DNA of 28,393 nt from Thermoleophilia bacterium (GTDB lineage: Bacteria; Actinomycetota; Thermoleophilia; Gaiellales; SKUG01): the NCBI GenBank assembly GCA_020438525.1, contig JAGQUL010000015.1:1-28393 (forward strand). The letters run 5' to 3'. Below, one piece after another: positions 15,733 through 24,237 of this stretch; the stretch's first letter is position 1; every line of letters begins with the position of its first letter. The translations under genes and the position numbers were made by a program. The notes below the pieces were generated by a model. That model was not told the DNA's origin. It ran no database searches and saw nothing but the letters and a program-made list of their open reading frames with translations.

Positions 15733-16008
15733 ATGACCATGTGGACGATCGGCGAAGACGAACAGGGCGGCGCCGCCAAGGCCCCGTCACGACCAGACTG
15801 CCCCGGCTGCGGCGAACCGGACCTGCACGGCGACGACTTCTGCCATGAGTGCGGGCACTCCTTCGAGCATCTCGCACGGGGCGACGACGACCTGGGCGAC
15901 GAGCTCGGCGGCCCGTGCCCGATGTGCGCGACCGGGCAGCTCGCGGAGCTCGAGTACGGTCGCACGCAGTGCGACTCGTGCGGCTACACCGCGCGCGACG
16001 AAGGCTGA
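15733..16008 (+). CDS. Small double zinc-ribbon protein
   Basis: A 91-aa acidic protein with four CxxC knuckles: CPGC and CHEC in the first half, CPMC and CDSC in the second. They make two predicted zinc ribbons separated by an Asp/Gly-rich linker. Such small ribbon proteins are often RNA-, DNA- or protein-binding adaptors, and no specific family can be named. The start ATG 15733 has GGAG 6 nt upstream. It follows lysR by 31 bp and may be cotranscribed with it. It converges on the ychJ-like gene. Confidence 0.8.
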   Translation: MTMWTIGEDEQGGAAKAPSRPDCPGCGEPDLHGDDFCHECGHSFEHLARGDDDLGDELGGPCPMCATGQLAELEYGRTQCDSCGYTARDEG

Positions 16009-16029
16009 CGCACCGCGCCGCTCACGCCG

Positions 16030-16530
<501 letters not shown>

Positions 16531-16537
16531 GCCCGGC

Positions 16538-16543
16538 ACACTA
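16538..16543 (-). promoter_or_regulatory. Putative -10 (TAGTGT), leaderless promoter of the ychJ-like gene
   Basis: TAGTGT, then exactly 7 nt, then ATG at 16530. It has the same geometry as argS, rlmH, DUF3467 and GH3. Confidence 0.4.
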
Positions 16544-16648
16544 CCCGAACGCTCGCGCGCGCACGAGAGGCCCTGCTCAAGGACGCCACCGATTCGGCCG
16601 ATGCATGCAGGGATCCAGCCCCGCCCACGAGGAACGGACCCAGGCCCG

Positions 16649-17188
16649 ATGGTCGCACCACAGCTCCGATCCACACGCGCGCGCCATGCCGAGCGCGGCT
16701 TCACGGTGGTCGAGATGATGGTCGTGCTGCTGATCGCGCTGATCCTGATGGGCCTCGCGATCATCGCGTTCCGGGGCGCCAAGTCGTCGACGTACGCCAA
16801 GGAGACCGTGGCCGCCGGCAGCACCTACGTGCAGGCGGTGTCGGGCTTCCAGTCCGACCACGCGAACAAGAACCCGACCAGCGCCGACCTGGTGAACGCA
16901 TCCCAGCCGGGCATGGGCTTCAAGAACCTGCTCGGCAAGCCGTACACCGCGCAGCCCGATGCGGTTGCGAACGGTCGCATCGGCGTGTCGTTCAACGCGA
17001 ACTGCGGTACCGCGGCAACCGCGCCGAGCGGCTCGTCCAACGAGCGCGGGTGGATCTCGATCTGTCCGGTCGGCGCCGGCCCCGACTTCGGGATCCGCGT
17101 GCTGGCCCGAGGCTCCGACAACCAGTGGAACGGCGAGAAGTACACACTGTGCTGGCTGGGGAGCACGGCAAACGCACCTCGCTGCTGA
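16649..17188 (+). CDS. Type IV prepilin-like (pseudopilin) protein, orphan
   Basis: A 179-aa protein with a class III signal peptide: basic leader [10 protein letters not shown], cleavage expected after Gly17, mature N-terminus [20 protein letters not shown] with Phe+1 and Glu+5. The mature protein has a hydrophobic N-helix and a globular domain with four Cys (NANCGT, SICPVG, TLCWLG, C-terminal PRC), likely two disulfides outside the membrane. No assembly ATPase, PilC, prepilin peptidase or other pilin lies in the window, so it must use machinery encoded elsewhere. The start is uncertain (ATG 16649 chosen; ATG 16601 possible). A terminator-like hairpin with a T-run follows. Confidence 0.85.
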   Translation: MVAPQLRSTRARHAERGFTVVEMMVVLLIALILMGLAIIAFRGAKSSTYAKETVAAGSTYVQAVSGFQSDHANKNPTSADLVNASQPGMGFKNLLGKPYTAQPDAVANGRIGVSFNANCGTAATAPSGSSNERGWISICPVGAGPDFGIRVLARGSDNQWNGEKYTLCWLGSTANAPRC

Positions 17189-17204
17189 CGATCTTCCGGT
17201 TCGT

Positions 17205-17237
17205 GGCCGCCTCGGGACGATGCCCGTGGCCGTTTTT
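17205..17237 (+). terminator. Terminator after the prepilin gene
   Basis: GGCC/GGCC outer and CGGG/CCCG inner pairs around an ACGATG loop, followed by GTTTTT. It begins 17 nt after the prepilin stop. The stem is imperfect but the T-run is clear. Confidence 0.55.
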
Positions 17238-17270
17238 GCCGCATTTTTCCAATTGCTTCCGATGTTTTTC

Positions 17271-17299
17271 TTGACATCCGGTCATTCAGGTGGAAATAT
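17271..17299 (+). promoter_or_regulatory. Sigma-70-type promoter of the 69-aa gene
   Basis: TTGACA (17271-17276), a 17-nt spacer, then AAATAT (17294-17299), within an AT-rich island (17230-17300) that stands out from the high-GC surroundings. It lies about 43 bp upstream of the ATG. It is the best housekeeping-type promoter in the window. Confidence 0.65.
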
Positions 17300-17341
17300 T
17301 CCATCCGCAAGGACGCACCCCCTCCCCAGGAGCGAACGACC

Positions 17342-17551
17342 ATGATCACCGCAGCAGGCACGATGAAGCCGCTTCCGGTCCGACCCACGGAGCCCGTGGG
17401 CGCCCGCATGCTGGCGCCGCTGCCGCAGCTTCGCGCTGCACAGACGATGCATCCCCTCCCTGTCCCCACCCCGGAGCCCGTCGACATGGTCGACGCGATC
17501 CGGACCGCCGCGTACCAGCGCATGCTGGAACGCCACGGCGTGCAGGCGTGA
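17342..17551 (+). CDS. Small Pro-rich 69-aa protein of unknown function
   Basis: ATG 17342 follows an AGGAG ribosome site about 9 nt upstream and a strong promoter, and the gene is closed by a 32-nt hairpin, so it is a complete single-gene unit. The protein is Pro/Met-rich (PLPVRPTEPVGARMLAPLPQ) with a short amphipathic C-terminal helix (VDAIRTAAYQRMLERHGVQA). There is no TM, Cys or recognisable domain. The promoter quality suggests an abundant product. Function is unknown. Confidence 0.6.
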   Translation: MITAAGTMKPLPVRPTEPVGARMLAPLPQLRAAQTMHPLPVPTPEPVDMVDAIRTAAYQRMLERHGVQA

Positions 17552-17624
17552 CCGCCGCCGGGGGCGGCTGATCCGACCGTCCCCACCCTCGCAGCGCGAG
17601 CCGCACGCACGCCCCTCCCCAGCC

Positions 17625-17656
17625 GATGGCTGCCACTCGAGCGAGTGGCGGCCATC
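17625..17656 (+). terminator. Hairpin terminator after the 69-aa gene
   Basis: GATGGC-T-GCCACTC (17625-17638), loop GAGC, GAGTGGC-G-GCCATC (17643-17656): a 14-bp stem with one T/G position in the middle, followed by GACTCTTCT. It lies 13 nt before the thioesterase start. Confidence 0.6.
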
Positions 17657-17668
17657 GACTCTTCTGGG

Positions 17669-18142
17669 ATGATCACCGCGATGCCGACCGCCCGGCCCGC
17701 ACCCGAACTCGTCGCACGCGACCTTCGCGACGCGCCGGCGATCCCCGCCGACCCACGCCCCGGCACGCGCCCGCTCGACCAGACCGCGCTCGGCGCGCTC
17801 GGCATCGAGCTGCTGCACTGCGGCCCCGACCACGTGGCGGTACGCGTCGCGCTGCCCGCGCACGCCGGTGGTGGCTTCGGCCCGTTGCTCGTCGCGGCCG
17901 AGACCGCCGCGTCGACCGCAGCCAACCTGCGCTGCGGCCCCGAGCAGCGCGCGTTCGGCGCCGAGCTCGATGCTGCATCGCTCACGCCGGATGCGGCATC
18001 GACGCGCGCAGTCGTGGTCGCGACCGAGCTCGCGATCCACGAAGACCGCCACGTCTGGCGGATCACGGCATGGGGCGACGACGACCAGCAGCTGCTCGAG
18101 GCACGCTGCACGCTTGGAGTCGTGGCCGCGCCACGCGACTGA
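17669..18142 (+). CDS. Hotdog-fold thioesterase (PaaI/4HBT-like)
   Basis: A protein of about 157 aa with a hotdog thioesterase pattern: LGIELLHCGPDHVAVRVALP, a central helix PLLVAAETAASTAANLRC with the AETAAS motif whose Glu is the usual general base, then FGAELDAASL, AVVVATELAIHEDRHVWRITAWGDDDQQLLEARCTLGVV as the closing strands. Such enzymes hydrolyse acyl-CoA or acyl-ACP. The HGG element common before the helix is replaced by HAGGGFG. Starts at 17669 or 17681 (and 17645) are possible; no strong Shine-Dalgarno decides. It converges on the nucleotidyltransferase gene with a 2-bp gap. Substrate not predictable. Confidence 0.75.
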   Translation: MITAMPTARPAPELVARDLRDAPAIPADPRPGTRPLDQTALGALGIELLHCGPDHVAVRVALPAHAGGGFGPLLVAAETAASTAANLRCGPEQRAFGAELDAASLTPDAASTRAVVVATELAIHEDRHVWRITAWGDDDQQLLEARCTLGVVAAPRD

Positions 18143-18144
18143 CG

Positions 18145-19026
18145 TCAGCCGAACGCGGCACGCATCTGCGCGGCGTGCTCGGCGAGCGGGATCGCATCGA
18201 GGTCGATCGTGGCGAGGAGCTCGTCGATCCATTCGCGAGCCTCGACGGTCGCCGCCGCAAGCGTGTCGCTCGACGCGCATGCGATCGGCACGAGTCGTCG
18301 AGCCACCTCGTCGGGCAGCTCGTCGTGCAGGTAGCGCTGGTCGAAGTCGAATCGCAGCGGTCGATGCCGAATCCCCAGCAGCGTGACGAGCGGCTTCACG
18401 AGCAGTGCCTGATGCATGGCCTGCGCGTCGAGCGCACGACCTCGTGCGAGCTCCTTCGCGGGAAACTCGGCGAGCATCGCATGGCGTTGCTCGATGGTCG
18501 CGAACGCCTCTGCGATCCGTGACGCGTGGGCCTCGAGATCGAGCGTGGACTGCGCCCGACACGACTCGAGCAGCGCGTCAGGGTCGTAGATCGGCAGCGC
18601 GCGACCGTGCCGCTCGGGCAGCAGCAGCTCCTGCCACTTGTCGGCCTGCGCCTCGAGCTCGATCACCGACACGTCGAGCATGCAGATCAGCGACGGGTCT
18701 GCATCCTGCGGCTCGCGCCAGAACTGCTGCACTCCGAAGAGCGACTCGCCGACGTACCAGGAACACAGCCCGTCGGTGACCGTCGCCAATGCCTCGTCGA
18801 CTGCATCGAGCACTGCCGTGCCGGCACCGGCGGTGCACAACACCACCACGTCCAGGTCGCTGTGCTCGTCGGCGCGTCCGAATGCAGCGGAGCCCGCCTC
18901 CCACGCAGCGAGCGCATCGGTGCTCGCTTCGAGTGCTCGCACGACCGTGGCGCGCGCTCGCGCGGCACGCTCGCCGGGCGTCGGTGCGGCAACGCGCGCC
19001 GACGCCCGGTCGACGCTCGCCGTCAC
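18145..19026 (-). CDS. Nucleotidyltransferase-fold protein (pol-beta superfamily)
   Basis: A 293-aa protein with the pol-beta nucleotidyltransferase signature WEAGSAAFGRADEHSDLDVV at about 42-61: GS followed by the DxD pair (Asp57, Asp59) that binds metal. The rest is mostly helical (HGRALPIYDPDALLESC, ALDAQAMHQALLVKPLVTLLGIRHRP), as in aminoglycoside- or nucleotide-modifying minimal NTases. It would transfer a nucleotide to a small molecule or protein; the target is unknown. The GTG start at 19026 overlaps the argS TGA (GTGA), so translation is coupled to argS. Coupling to a tRNA synthetase may reflect shared expression rather than shared function. Confidence 0.8.
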   Translation of the reverse strand: MTASVDRASARVAAPTPGERAARARATVVRALEASTDALAAWEAGSAAFGRADEHSDLDVVVLCTAGAGTAVLDAVDEALATVTDGLCSWYVGESLFGVQQFWREPQDADPSLICMLDVSVIELEAQADKWQELLLPERHGRALPIYDPDALLESCRAQSTLDLEAHASRIAEAFATIEQRHAMLAEFPAKELARGRALDAQAMHQALLVKPLVTLLGIRHRPLRFDFDQRYLHDELPDEVARRLVPIACASSDTLAAATVEAREWIDELLATIDLDAIPLAEHAAQMRAAFG

Positions 19027-20693
19027 GCGTCGTCCTCGTCGCGGCGCTCCATCTTCTCGGGCGCGGTCACGCCGACCAGGTCGAGCGCGAGCGCCAGCAC
19101 GCTTCGCGCTGCATCGACGGTTCGCAGGCGGCGCGCGGTGAGCGCCGGGTCGATGCCGTCGCCCATCACGCGGCAGTCGCGGTAGAACTTGGAGACGTCG
19201 CTCGCCAGCTCGCGAGCGTAGTGGTGCACGCGATGCGGCGCTCGGCGCTCGGATGCCTCCGCAACGACGTGCGGCAGCTCTCCGAGCCGCTTGATCACGC
19301 GCTTCTCGCTCTCGTGCAGCGGCTCGTCGCACGCGGCGAAGTCGCCGCCGGCGAGACCGGCGTCCTCGACGTTGCGACGGATCGAGCACAGTCGCGCGTG
19401 CATGTACTGCACGTAGAAGACCGGGTTGTCGTCGCTCTGCTCCGAGGCCTTGTCGAGGTCGATCTCGAGCTGCTGGTCGTGGCTTCGTTCGAGCATCCAG
19501 AAGCGGGTTGCATCGGCGCCGATGCGGTCGACGAGCTCGGCGGCGGTCACGAAGTCGCCGCGGCGCTTGCTCATCTTCTTCTGCTCGCCGGCCTCGGTGA
19601 GCGTGACCATCTGCATGATCACGATCTCGGTCGCGTCGGCGTCGTGGCCGAGCGCCTTGGCGGCGGCCTTCAGGCGCGCGATGTAGCCGTGGTGGTCGGC
19701 GCCGAGCACGTAGATCAGTCGACCGACGGAGCCGATGCGCTCGAACTTGTCGTCGAGGTAGGCGATGTCGGCCGCGAAATACGTCGGCACGCCGTTGGCG
19801 CGTCGGATCGCACGATCACGGTCGTCGCCCCACGTGGTGGTGCGCAGCAGGACCGCGCCGTCCTCGTCGTCGGTGTAGCCGGCCTTGGTCACCTTGTCGA
19901 TGCCGGCGTCGACGGCGCCCGAGTCGTGGAGCGACTTCTCCGAGTAGAAGCGATCGAACGTCACGCCGAGCGCCTCGAGCGACTGGCGCATGCCGCCGAT
20001 CATCGCGGCCACGCCGCGCTGGCCGAGCTCCGACGGATCGTCGCCCGCCTGCACGCCCAGCTCCGTCGCAAGCTCCGCGACGTACTCGCCCTGGTAGCCG
20101 TCCTCGGGCACCTCGCCACCGGTGGCGCGCGCGAGCAGCGACGCACCGAACAGCTCGACCTGGCGGCCGGCGTCGTTCACGTAGAACTCCGTGCGCACGT
20201 CATGCCCGGCGTGGCGCAGCACGCGCGCGAGCGAGTCGCCGTACGCTGCATGTCGAGCGCTGGCCGCGACCAGCGGACCGGTCGGGTTCGCGCTCACGAA
20301 CTCGAGCAGGATCGGCTCGGCCTGCTCGCCGAGCACGCCCCTGCCGAAGTCCGAGCCGGCGTCGAGCGCGGCCTCGATCGTGCCGAGAAACCAGTCGTCG
20401 GTCATCCGTAGGTTGATGAAGCCCGGACCGGCGACCTCCACCGCTGCAACCCCGGGAAGCGTGCCGGTTCGCTCGGCGATCTCCTGCGCGACCTCGCGCG
20501 GACTGCGACGGAGCACCGGCGCGAGCATGAGCGCGGCGTTCGTCGCGAAGTCACCGTGCGACTCCTCGCGCGGGCGCTCCAGCTCGACGCGGGGCGTGCC
20601 CGCTGCGTCGCCCGCCTGGGCGATCTCGTCGACGATCGCCTGCAGTCCCTCATGCAGGCCCCTGAGTGCGGTGTGCATCGTTGTCGGCGTCAT
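19023..20693 (-). CDS. argS: Arginyl-tRNA synthetase
   Basis: A 556-aa class I synthetase that charges tRNA-Arg. The N-terminal additional domain is followed by FVSANPTGP at 132-140, the catalytic fold with WGDDRDRAIRR and YFAADIAYLDDKFERI, GADHHGYIARLK at 331-342, intact KMSKR at 373-377 (KKMSKRRGDFVTAAELVDRIG), and the anticodon-binding helical domain containing NPVFYVQYMHARLCSI and ending with the usual C-terminal helices. The HIGH position, normally GPLHVGHAR, reads GPLVAASARH (139-148), so both histidines of HIGH are lacking. ATG 20693 has TAGGCT 7 nt upstream. Its TGA overlaps the next gene. Confidence 0.96.
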   Translation of the reverse strand: MTPTTMHTALRGLHEGLQAIVDEIAQAGDAAGTPRVELERPREESHGDFATNAALMLAPVLRRSPREVAQEIAERTGTLPGVAAVEVAGPGFINLRMTDDWFLGTIEAALDAGSDFGRGVLGEQAEPILLEFVSANPTGPLVAASARHAAYGDSLARVLRHAGHDVRTEFYVNDAGRQVELFGASLLARATGGEVPEDGYQGEYVAELATELGVQAGDDPSELGQRGVAAMIGGMRQSLEALGVTFDRFYSEKSLHDSGAVDAGIDKVTKAGYTDDEDGAVLLRTTTWGDDRDRAIRRANGVPTYFAADIAYLDDKFERIGSVGRLIYVLGADHHGYIARLKAAAKALGHDADATEIVIMQMVTLTEAGEQKKMSKRRGDFVTAAELVDRIGADATRFWMLERSHDQQLEIDLDKASEQSDDNPVFYVQYMHARLCSIRRNVEDAGLAGGDFAACDEPLHESEKRVIKRLGELPHVVAEASERRAPHRVHHYARELASDVSKFYRDCRVMGDGIDPALTARRLRTVDAARSVLALALDLVGVTAPEKMERRDEDDA

Positions 20694-20700
20694 GCACGCG

Positions 20701-20706
20701 AGCCTA
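20701..20706 (-). promoter_or_regulatory. Putative -10 (TAGGCT), leaderless promoter of argS
   Basis: TAGGCT, 7 nt, then ATG 20693, with no Shine-Dalgarno. It lies in the 30-bp gap after the sensor kinase stop, implying argS is transcribed on its own. Confidence 0.4.
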
Positions 20707-20723
20707 TCGGCTTTTCGCCGGCG

Positions 20724-22940
20724 TCAGGCGCTCGCACGCGACGATCGTGCGCCGACCGTCTCGCGCCGGTCGTCGTCGCTGCCGCCGTCTCCCGGCGCGA
20801 ACCGGACGATGAACGCAGCGCCACCGCTGGGCGTGGAATCCACGTGCGCGCTGCCGCCGTGCATCTGCGCGAACTGCGCGACGAGCGCCAGGCCGATGCC
20901 CGTTCCGGGAGCGTGGCCGAGCTCCGCATCGCCCCGATTGAACGGCTCGAACACCTGCTCGCGCTGCTCGAGGTCGATGCCCGGACCGTCGTCTTCCACC
21001 CGAAGCTCGAGCTGGTCACCCACGACGTGCGCGCGCACGCGAACGGGTGACGAGCCGGCGTACTTCTCCGCGTTGCCGATCAGGTTCTCGAGGATCCGCT
21101 CGACCTTCGGCGCATCGACGGGGAACACGATCGGCTCGAGGTCGAGCATGATCCGATCGGCGATCGGGGAGCGGTCGACCACGTCGCGCACGAGCGCCAT
21201 GATGTCGGTCGGCTCGCGGTCGGCGCAGGTTCGTCCGCGTCGGAAGCGGTCGATGTCGAGCAGGTCGGCGAACAGTCGGCGCAGGCGCTCGGACTCTGCC
21301 GCGAGGTGGTCGATGATCTCGCGGCGCTGGTCCGGCTCCATCTCGTCGAACCGGTCCTGCAGGAGGATCGCGAAGCCGTGCACGGCGGTGAGTGGCGTGC
21401 GCAGCTCGTGCGACACGGCCGCGAGGATGTTGTTGCGCAGCTCGTCGATCTCGCGAAGCCGGTCCGCCGCGGCGCGCTCGACCTCCACCTCGGCGCGCAG
21501 CGCGTCCTCCGCACGCTTGCGCGACGTGATGTCGACCGTGATGCCCGTGAGCCGTTCCGGCTCGCCGTCGGCACCGGCGACGACACGCGCGCTCGAGTGC
21601 AGGATCGACGTGGACCCGTCGGGCAGCACGATCTCGTGGTCGATCTCGTAGGGCTCGCCCGTCTCGAGTGCGCGCGCGACGAGCTCCTGCATGCGATCGC
21701 GATCCTCCGGCCGGAGCATCGACTGGTAGCGCTCGTAGGTGACCGGACCGTCGTCGGGCCCCAGGCCGAAGATCTCGCGCATCCGCGGCGACCAGTGCAG
21801 CGAGTCGGTGGCGATCCGCCACTCCCACTTTCCGATCCCGGCGATGTCGACCGCGGTCTGGAGGCGGCGCTCGTGCTCGCGCACCGACTCCGCCTCCTGG
21901 ATTCGCGAGACCGTGATCGCCGCGATCGACGTGATCGATGCCAGCACGTCCAGCTCGTCCGCGCCGAAGAACTCGCCGTCGCGTGGCCGATCCACGATCG
22001 ACCACAGCTCGGCCTCGCGCACGACGAGGCGGCCGTCGACCACGGTGGCCTGTCCGTTGCGCATCCGAACGGTGCTCAGCGATTCGCGGATCTGCTCGAG
22101 CGTCTCGGGGTCGTAGCCGCTCGCGAGCGGTGTCAGCTCGTCCCCGTGCAGCACCGCGATCGCTGCCGCGCCGAGCACGTCGCGCGTGGCGGGCAGCAGG
22201 CGCTCGAGCACCTCCTCGGTGCTCGTGGCCGACACGAGCGTCGCGATCATCGATCGCAGCCGCTGCTGCTCCGGCTGGCGAAGCACCAGCCGCAGCCACT
22301 CGGGTGGCGCGAAGCCCGCGAGCGTGACCACCGAGCTCAGTGCGGCGATGCATGCGATCAGCAGCGGGGCGTTGCGGTTCACGTCGAACGACTGCAGCAC
22401 GAGCGCCACGTCGAGCAACGCGAAGCCGGCGGCGAGCAGCCGCATGCGGCCTCGGATGATGCCCGGGCGTGCGCTGCTGGCAAGCCAGAGGCTCGACACG
22501 ACCCGGATCGAGGTGAGCAGCCATGCGGCGACGAACAGGATCGAGAAGACCGTGAAGGTGCCGTCGCCGCTCGTGCCCGGGGGCGGGTAGTCGATGCCGA
22601 ATCCCGCGATCCCGAGCGCAGCGAACGCGACGATCGCTGCGGTGCACTCGATCCGGGCGAGCTGGCCGAACGCCGTGACGAAGCACATGATCGCGGGCGA
22701 GAACACGCACAGCACTGCCACGAGCAGCGCCGACACGAACGCCGGCGGGTCGTCGCCCCATGCGACCTGCGAGGCGAGCCCCCCGACCACCACGATGCCG
22801 AGCGAGCCGAACGCGATCGAGAACCAGCGCGCGGATGGATCGTCGCGACGTCGCCAGTGCACGAACGACCGCCACGACAGGATCGCAAACGAAGCGACGT
22901 ACACTCCGATCGCAAACTCGCGAATTGCGGTTTCGAGCAC
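20724..22940 (-). CDS. Membrane sensor histidine kinase with GAF and PAS domains
   Basis: 738 aa. Residues 1-220 hold about seven hydrophobic helices (an integral-membrane sensor resembling MASE-type inputs). A GAF-like domain covers about 228-350, and a PAS domain with PAC covers about 360-475 (GKWEWRIATDSLHWSPRMREIFG). The kinase core has H box SHELRTPL with His511, N box ENLIGNAEKY at 618-627, G1 DDGPGI at 650-655, F box VFEPFNRG, and G2 GTGIGLALV. A GTG start at 22940 is preceded by GGGGGAGGG, and TAGCAT at 22991-22986 is a possible -10. No response regulator is nearby, so it is an orphan kinase. Confidence 0.93.
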   Translation of the reverse strand: MLETAIREFAIGVYVASFAILSWRSFVHWRRRDDPSARWFSIAFGSLGIVVVGGLASQVAWGDDPPAFVSALLVAVLCVFSPAIMCFVTAFGQLARIECTAAIVAFAALGIAGFGIDYPPPGTSGDGTFTVFSILFVAAWLLTSIRVVSSLWLASSARPGIIRGRMRLLAAGFALLDVALVLQSFDVNRNAPLLIACIAALSSVVTLAGFAPPEWLRLVLRQPEQQRLRSMIATLVSATSTEEVLERLLPATRDVLGAAAIAVLHGDELTPLASGYDPETLEQIRESLSTVRMRNGQATVVDGRLVVREAELWSIVDRPRDGEFFGADELDVLASITSIAAITVSRIQEAESVREHERRLQTAVDIAGIGKWEWRIATDSLHWSPRMREIFGLGPDDGPVTYERYQSMLRPEDRDRMQELVARALETGEPYEIDHEIVLPDGSTSILHSSARVVAGADGEPERLTGITVDITSRKRAEDALRAEVEVERAAADRLREIDELRNNILAAVSHELRTPLTAVHGFAILLQDRFDEMEPDQRREIIDHLAAESERLRRLFADLLDIDRFRRGRTCADREPTDIMALVRDVVDRSPIADRIMLDLEPIVFPVDAPKVERILENLIGNAEKYAGSSPVRVRAHVVGDQLELRVEDDGPGIDLEQREQVFEPFNRGDAELGHAPGTGIGLALVAQFAQMHGGSAHVDSTPSGGAAFIVRFAPGDGGSDDDRRETVGARSSRASA

Positions 22941-22985
22941 GGACCCTCCCCCGGGGCGCAGCCAGGTGCGGGCTGCGCACGTCTC

Positions 22986-22991
22986 ATGCTA
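22986..22991 (-). promoter_or_regulatory. Possible -10 (TAGCAT) of the sensor kinase gene
   Basis: TAGCAT lies 45 nt upstream of the GTG start. The implied leader contains the GGGGGAGGG ribosome site. Confidence 0.3.
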
Positions 22992-23077
22992 GCGGTCGGC
23001 GACTTCGAAAGGTAACGACGTCACGAGCCCGAAGGATCATGCGATCGCACGATCGGTCGACTCGCGCAGCATCCGCA

Positions 23078-24073
23078 TCACCACCAGTGACCGGCATCCA
23101 TGTGGTCCTCGAGGTCGTCGAGCGGCCGGTCATGCAGTCGGGCGCTCAGGTACTTCCAGCCGGAATCCGCGCACAGCGCGATCACGCACGTGTCGCGCGG
23201 CGCCTCGTTCGCGACGATCCGCGCCACCTGGATCGCGGCGCCCGAGGACACGCCCGCGAACACGCCGACGCTGGCGAGCGCCCGTGTTCCGATGATCGAG
23301 TGGCGGTGGGTGATGTACACGCGGCGATCGATCAGGTCGAGGTCGAGGATCGGCGGCACGTAGCCGTCGTCGATGCTGCGCAGGCCCATGATCGCGTCGC
23401 CGGAGCGCGGCTCCGCCGCCACGATGCTGATCCGTGCATCGTGTTCGTGCAGTCGCCGCCCGATCCCCGTGAGCGTGCCGCCGGTCCCGAGCCCGGCCAC
23501 GAACGCGTGGATGCGCATGCCCACCTGGTCGATCAGCTCGGCTGCGGTGCCCTCGTAGTGGGCGAGCGGGTTGCACTCGTTGGCGTACTGCATCGGCATG
23601 TACAGGTCGGGGTTGCCCGCTGCGATCTCGCACGCGAGCTGCACGGCACCGTTGCTGCCGAGCTGGCCGGGGCTGAACGTCACCTGTGCACCGAACGTCT
23701 CGAGCATCCGGATCCGTTCGGGAGTCGCGTTGTCGGGGAGCACGACACGGACGGGATTGCCGAGCAGCGTGCCGACGAGCGCGAGCGCGATGCCGGTGTT
23801 GCCGCTCGTGGGCTCGATCATCGTGCGCCCGGGCGGCAGCTCGCCGCGCGCACGGGCGTCGAGCACCATCCGCAGCGCGATCCGATCCTTCACGCTGCCC
23901 GAAGGATTCGCGCCTTCGAGCTTCGCGAGCAGGCGCACGCCCGGCGCGGCCCGGCGCCGGTCGAGCAGCTCGGACACGTCGACGAGCGGCGTGCTGCCGA
24001 TCGTGTCGAGGATCCCGCGCGCCGGGCGCTCGAGCGGGCGCATCGAAGCTGCACCGGGGGCACGGGCTCGCAT
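23078..24073 (-). CDS. Cysteine synthase / PLP-dependent O-acetylserine sulfhydrylase family
   Basis: A 331-aa fold-type II PLP enzyme. Lys62 in NPSGSVKDRIA forms the Schiff base; EPTSGNTGIALA at 87-98 is the substrate loop; GTGGTLTGIGRRL is the PLP-phosphate loop; GVSSGAAI closes the site. The family makes cysteine from O-acetylserine (or O-phosphoserine) and sulfide or a sulfur carrier; CysK, CysM and CBS-type roles cannot be separated here. The C-terminus ends in two Trp (DLEDHMDAGHWW), longer than CysK. The start is fixed by a perfect AAGGAGGTG at 24090-24082, 8 nt before ATG 24073. It follows rlmH after 203 nt with strong palindromes, suggesting leader regulation. Confidence 0.92.
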   Translation of the reverse strand: MRARAPGAASMRPLERPARGILDTIGSTPLVDVSELLDRRRAAPGVRLLAKLEGANPSGSVKDRIALRMVLDARARGELPPGRTMIEPTSGNTGIALALVGTLLGNPVRVVLPDNATPERIRMLETFGAQVTFSPGQLGSNGAVQLACEIAAGNPDLYMPMQYANECNPLAHYEGTAAELIDQVGMRIHAFVAGLGTGGTLTGIGRRLHEHDARISIVAAEPRSGDAIMGLRSIDDGYVPPILDLDLIDRRVYITHRHSIIGTRALASVGVFAGVSSGAAIQVARIVANEAPRDTCVIALCADSGWKYLSARLHDRPLDDLEDHMDAGHWW

Positions 24074-24081
24074 TCGGGTGG

Positions 24082-24090
24082 CACCTCCTT
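24082..24090 (-). promoter_or_regulatory. Very strong Shine-Dalgarno of the cysteine synthase gene
   Basis: AAGGAGGTG with 8-nt spacing is the fullest anti-SD match in this window and fixes the start at 24073. It is well placed to be sequestered by the adjacent leader palindromes. Confidence 0.75.
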
Positions 24091-24106
24091 CGTCGCGTCG
24101 TGGCGT

Positions 24107-24147
24107 GCAGGACCGGTCCTGCTCGGACGTGCCCCCGGTGACACCGG
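24107..24147 (-). promoter_or_regulatory. Structured leader with two adjacent palindromes upstream of cysteine synthase
   Basis: GCAGGACCGGTCCTGC (24107-24122, perfect 16-bp palindrome) and CCGGTG-A-CACCGG (24135-24147) lie within 75 nt of the start codon. I could not match it to a known riboswitch or T-box (no TGGNACCGCG). It could be an operator pair, terminator or regulatory RNA. Confidence 0.35.
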
Positions 24148-24237
24148 CTACTCGGCGATGGTCGACGACGTGCGCGGTCGCGCAGGACGTCGTCGTTCGC
24201 ACGCAACGAGCTCGGACCGCGCCCGCCACTCCGTCGT

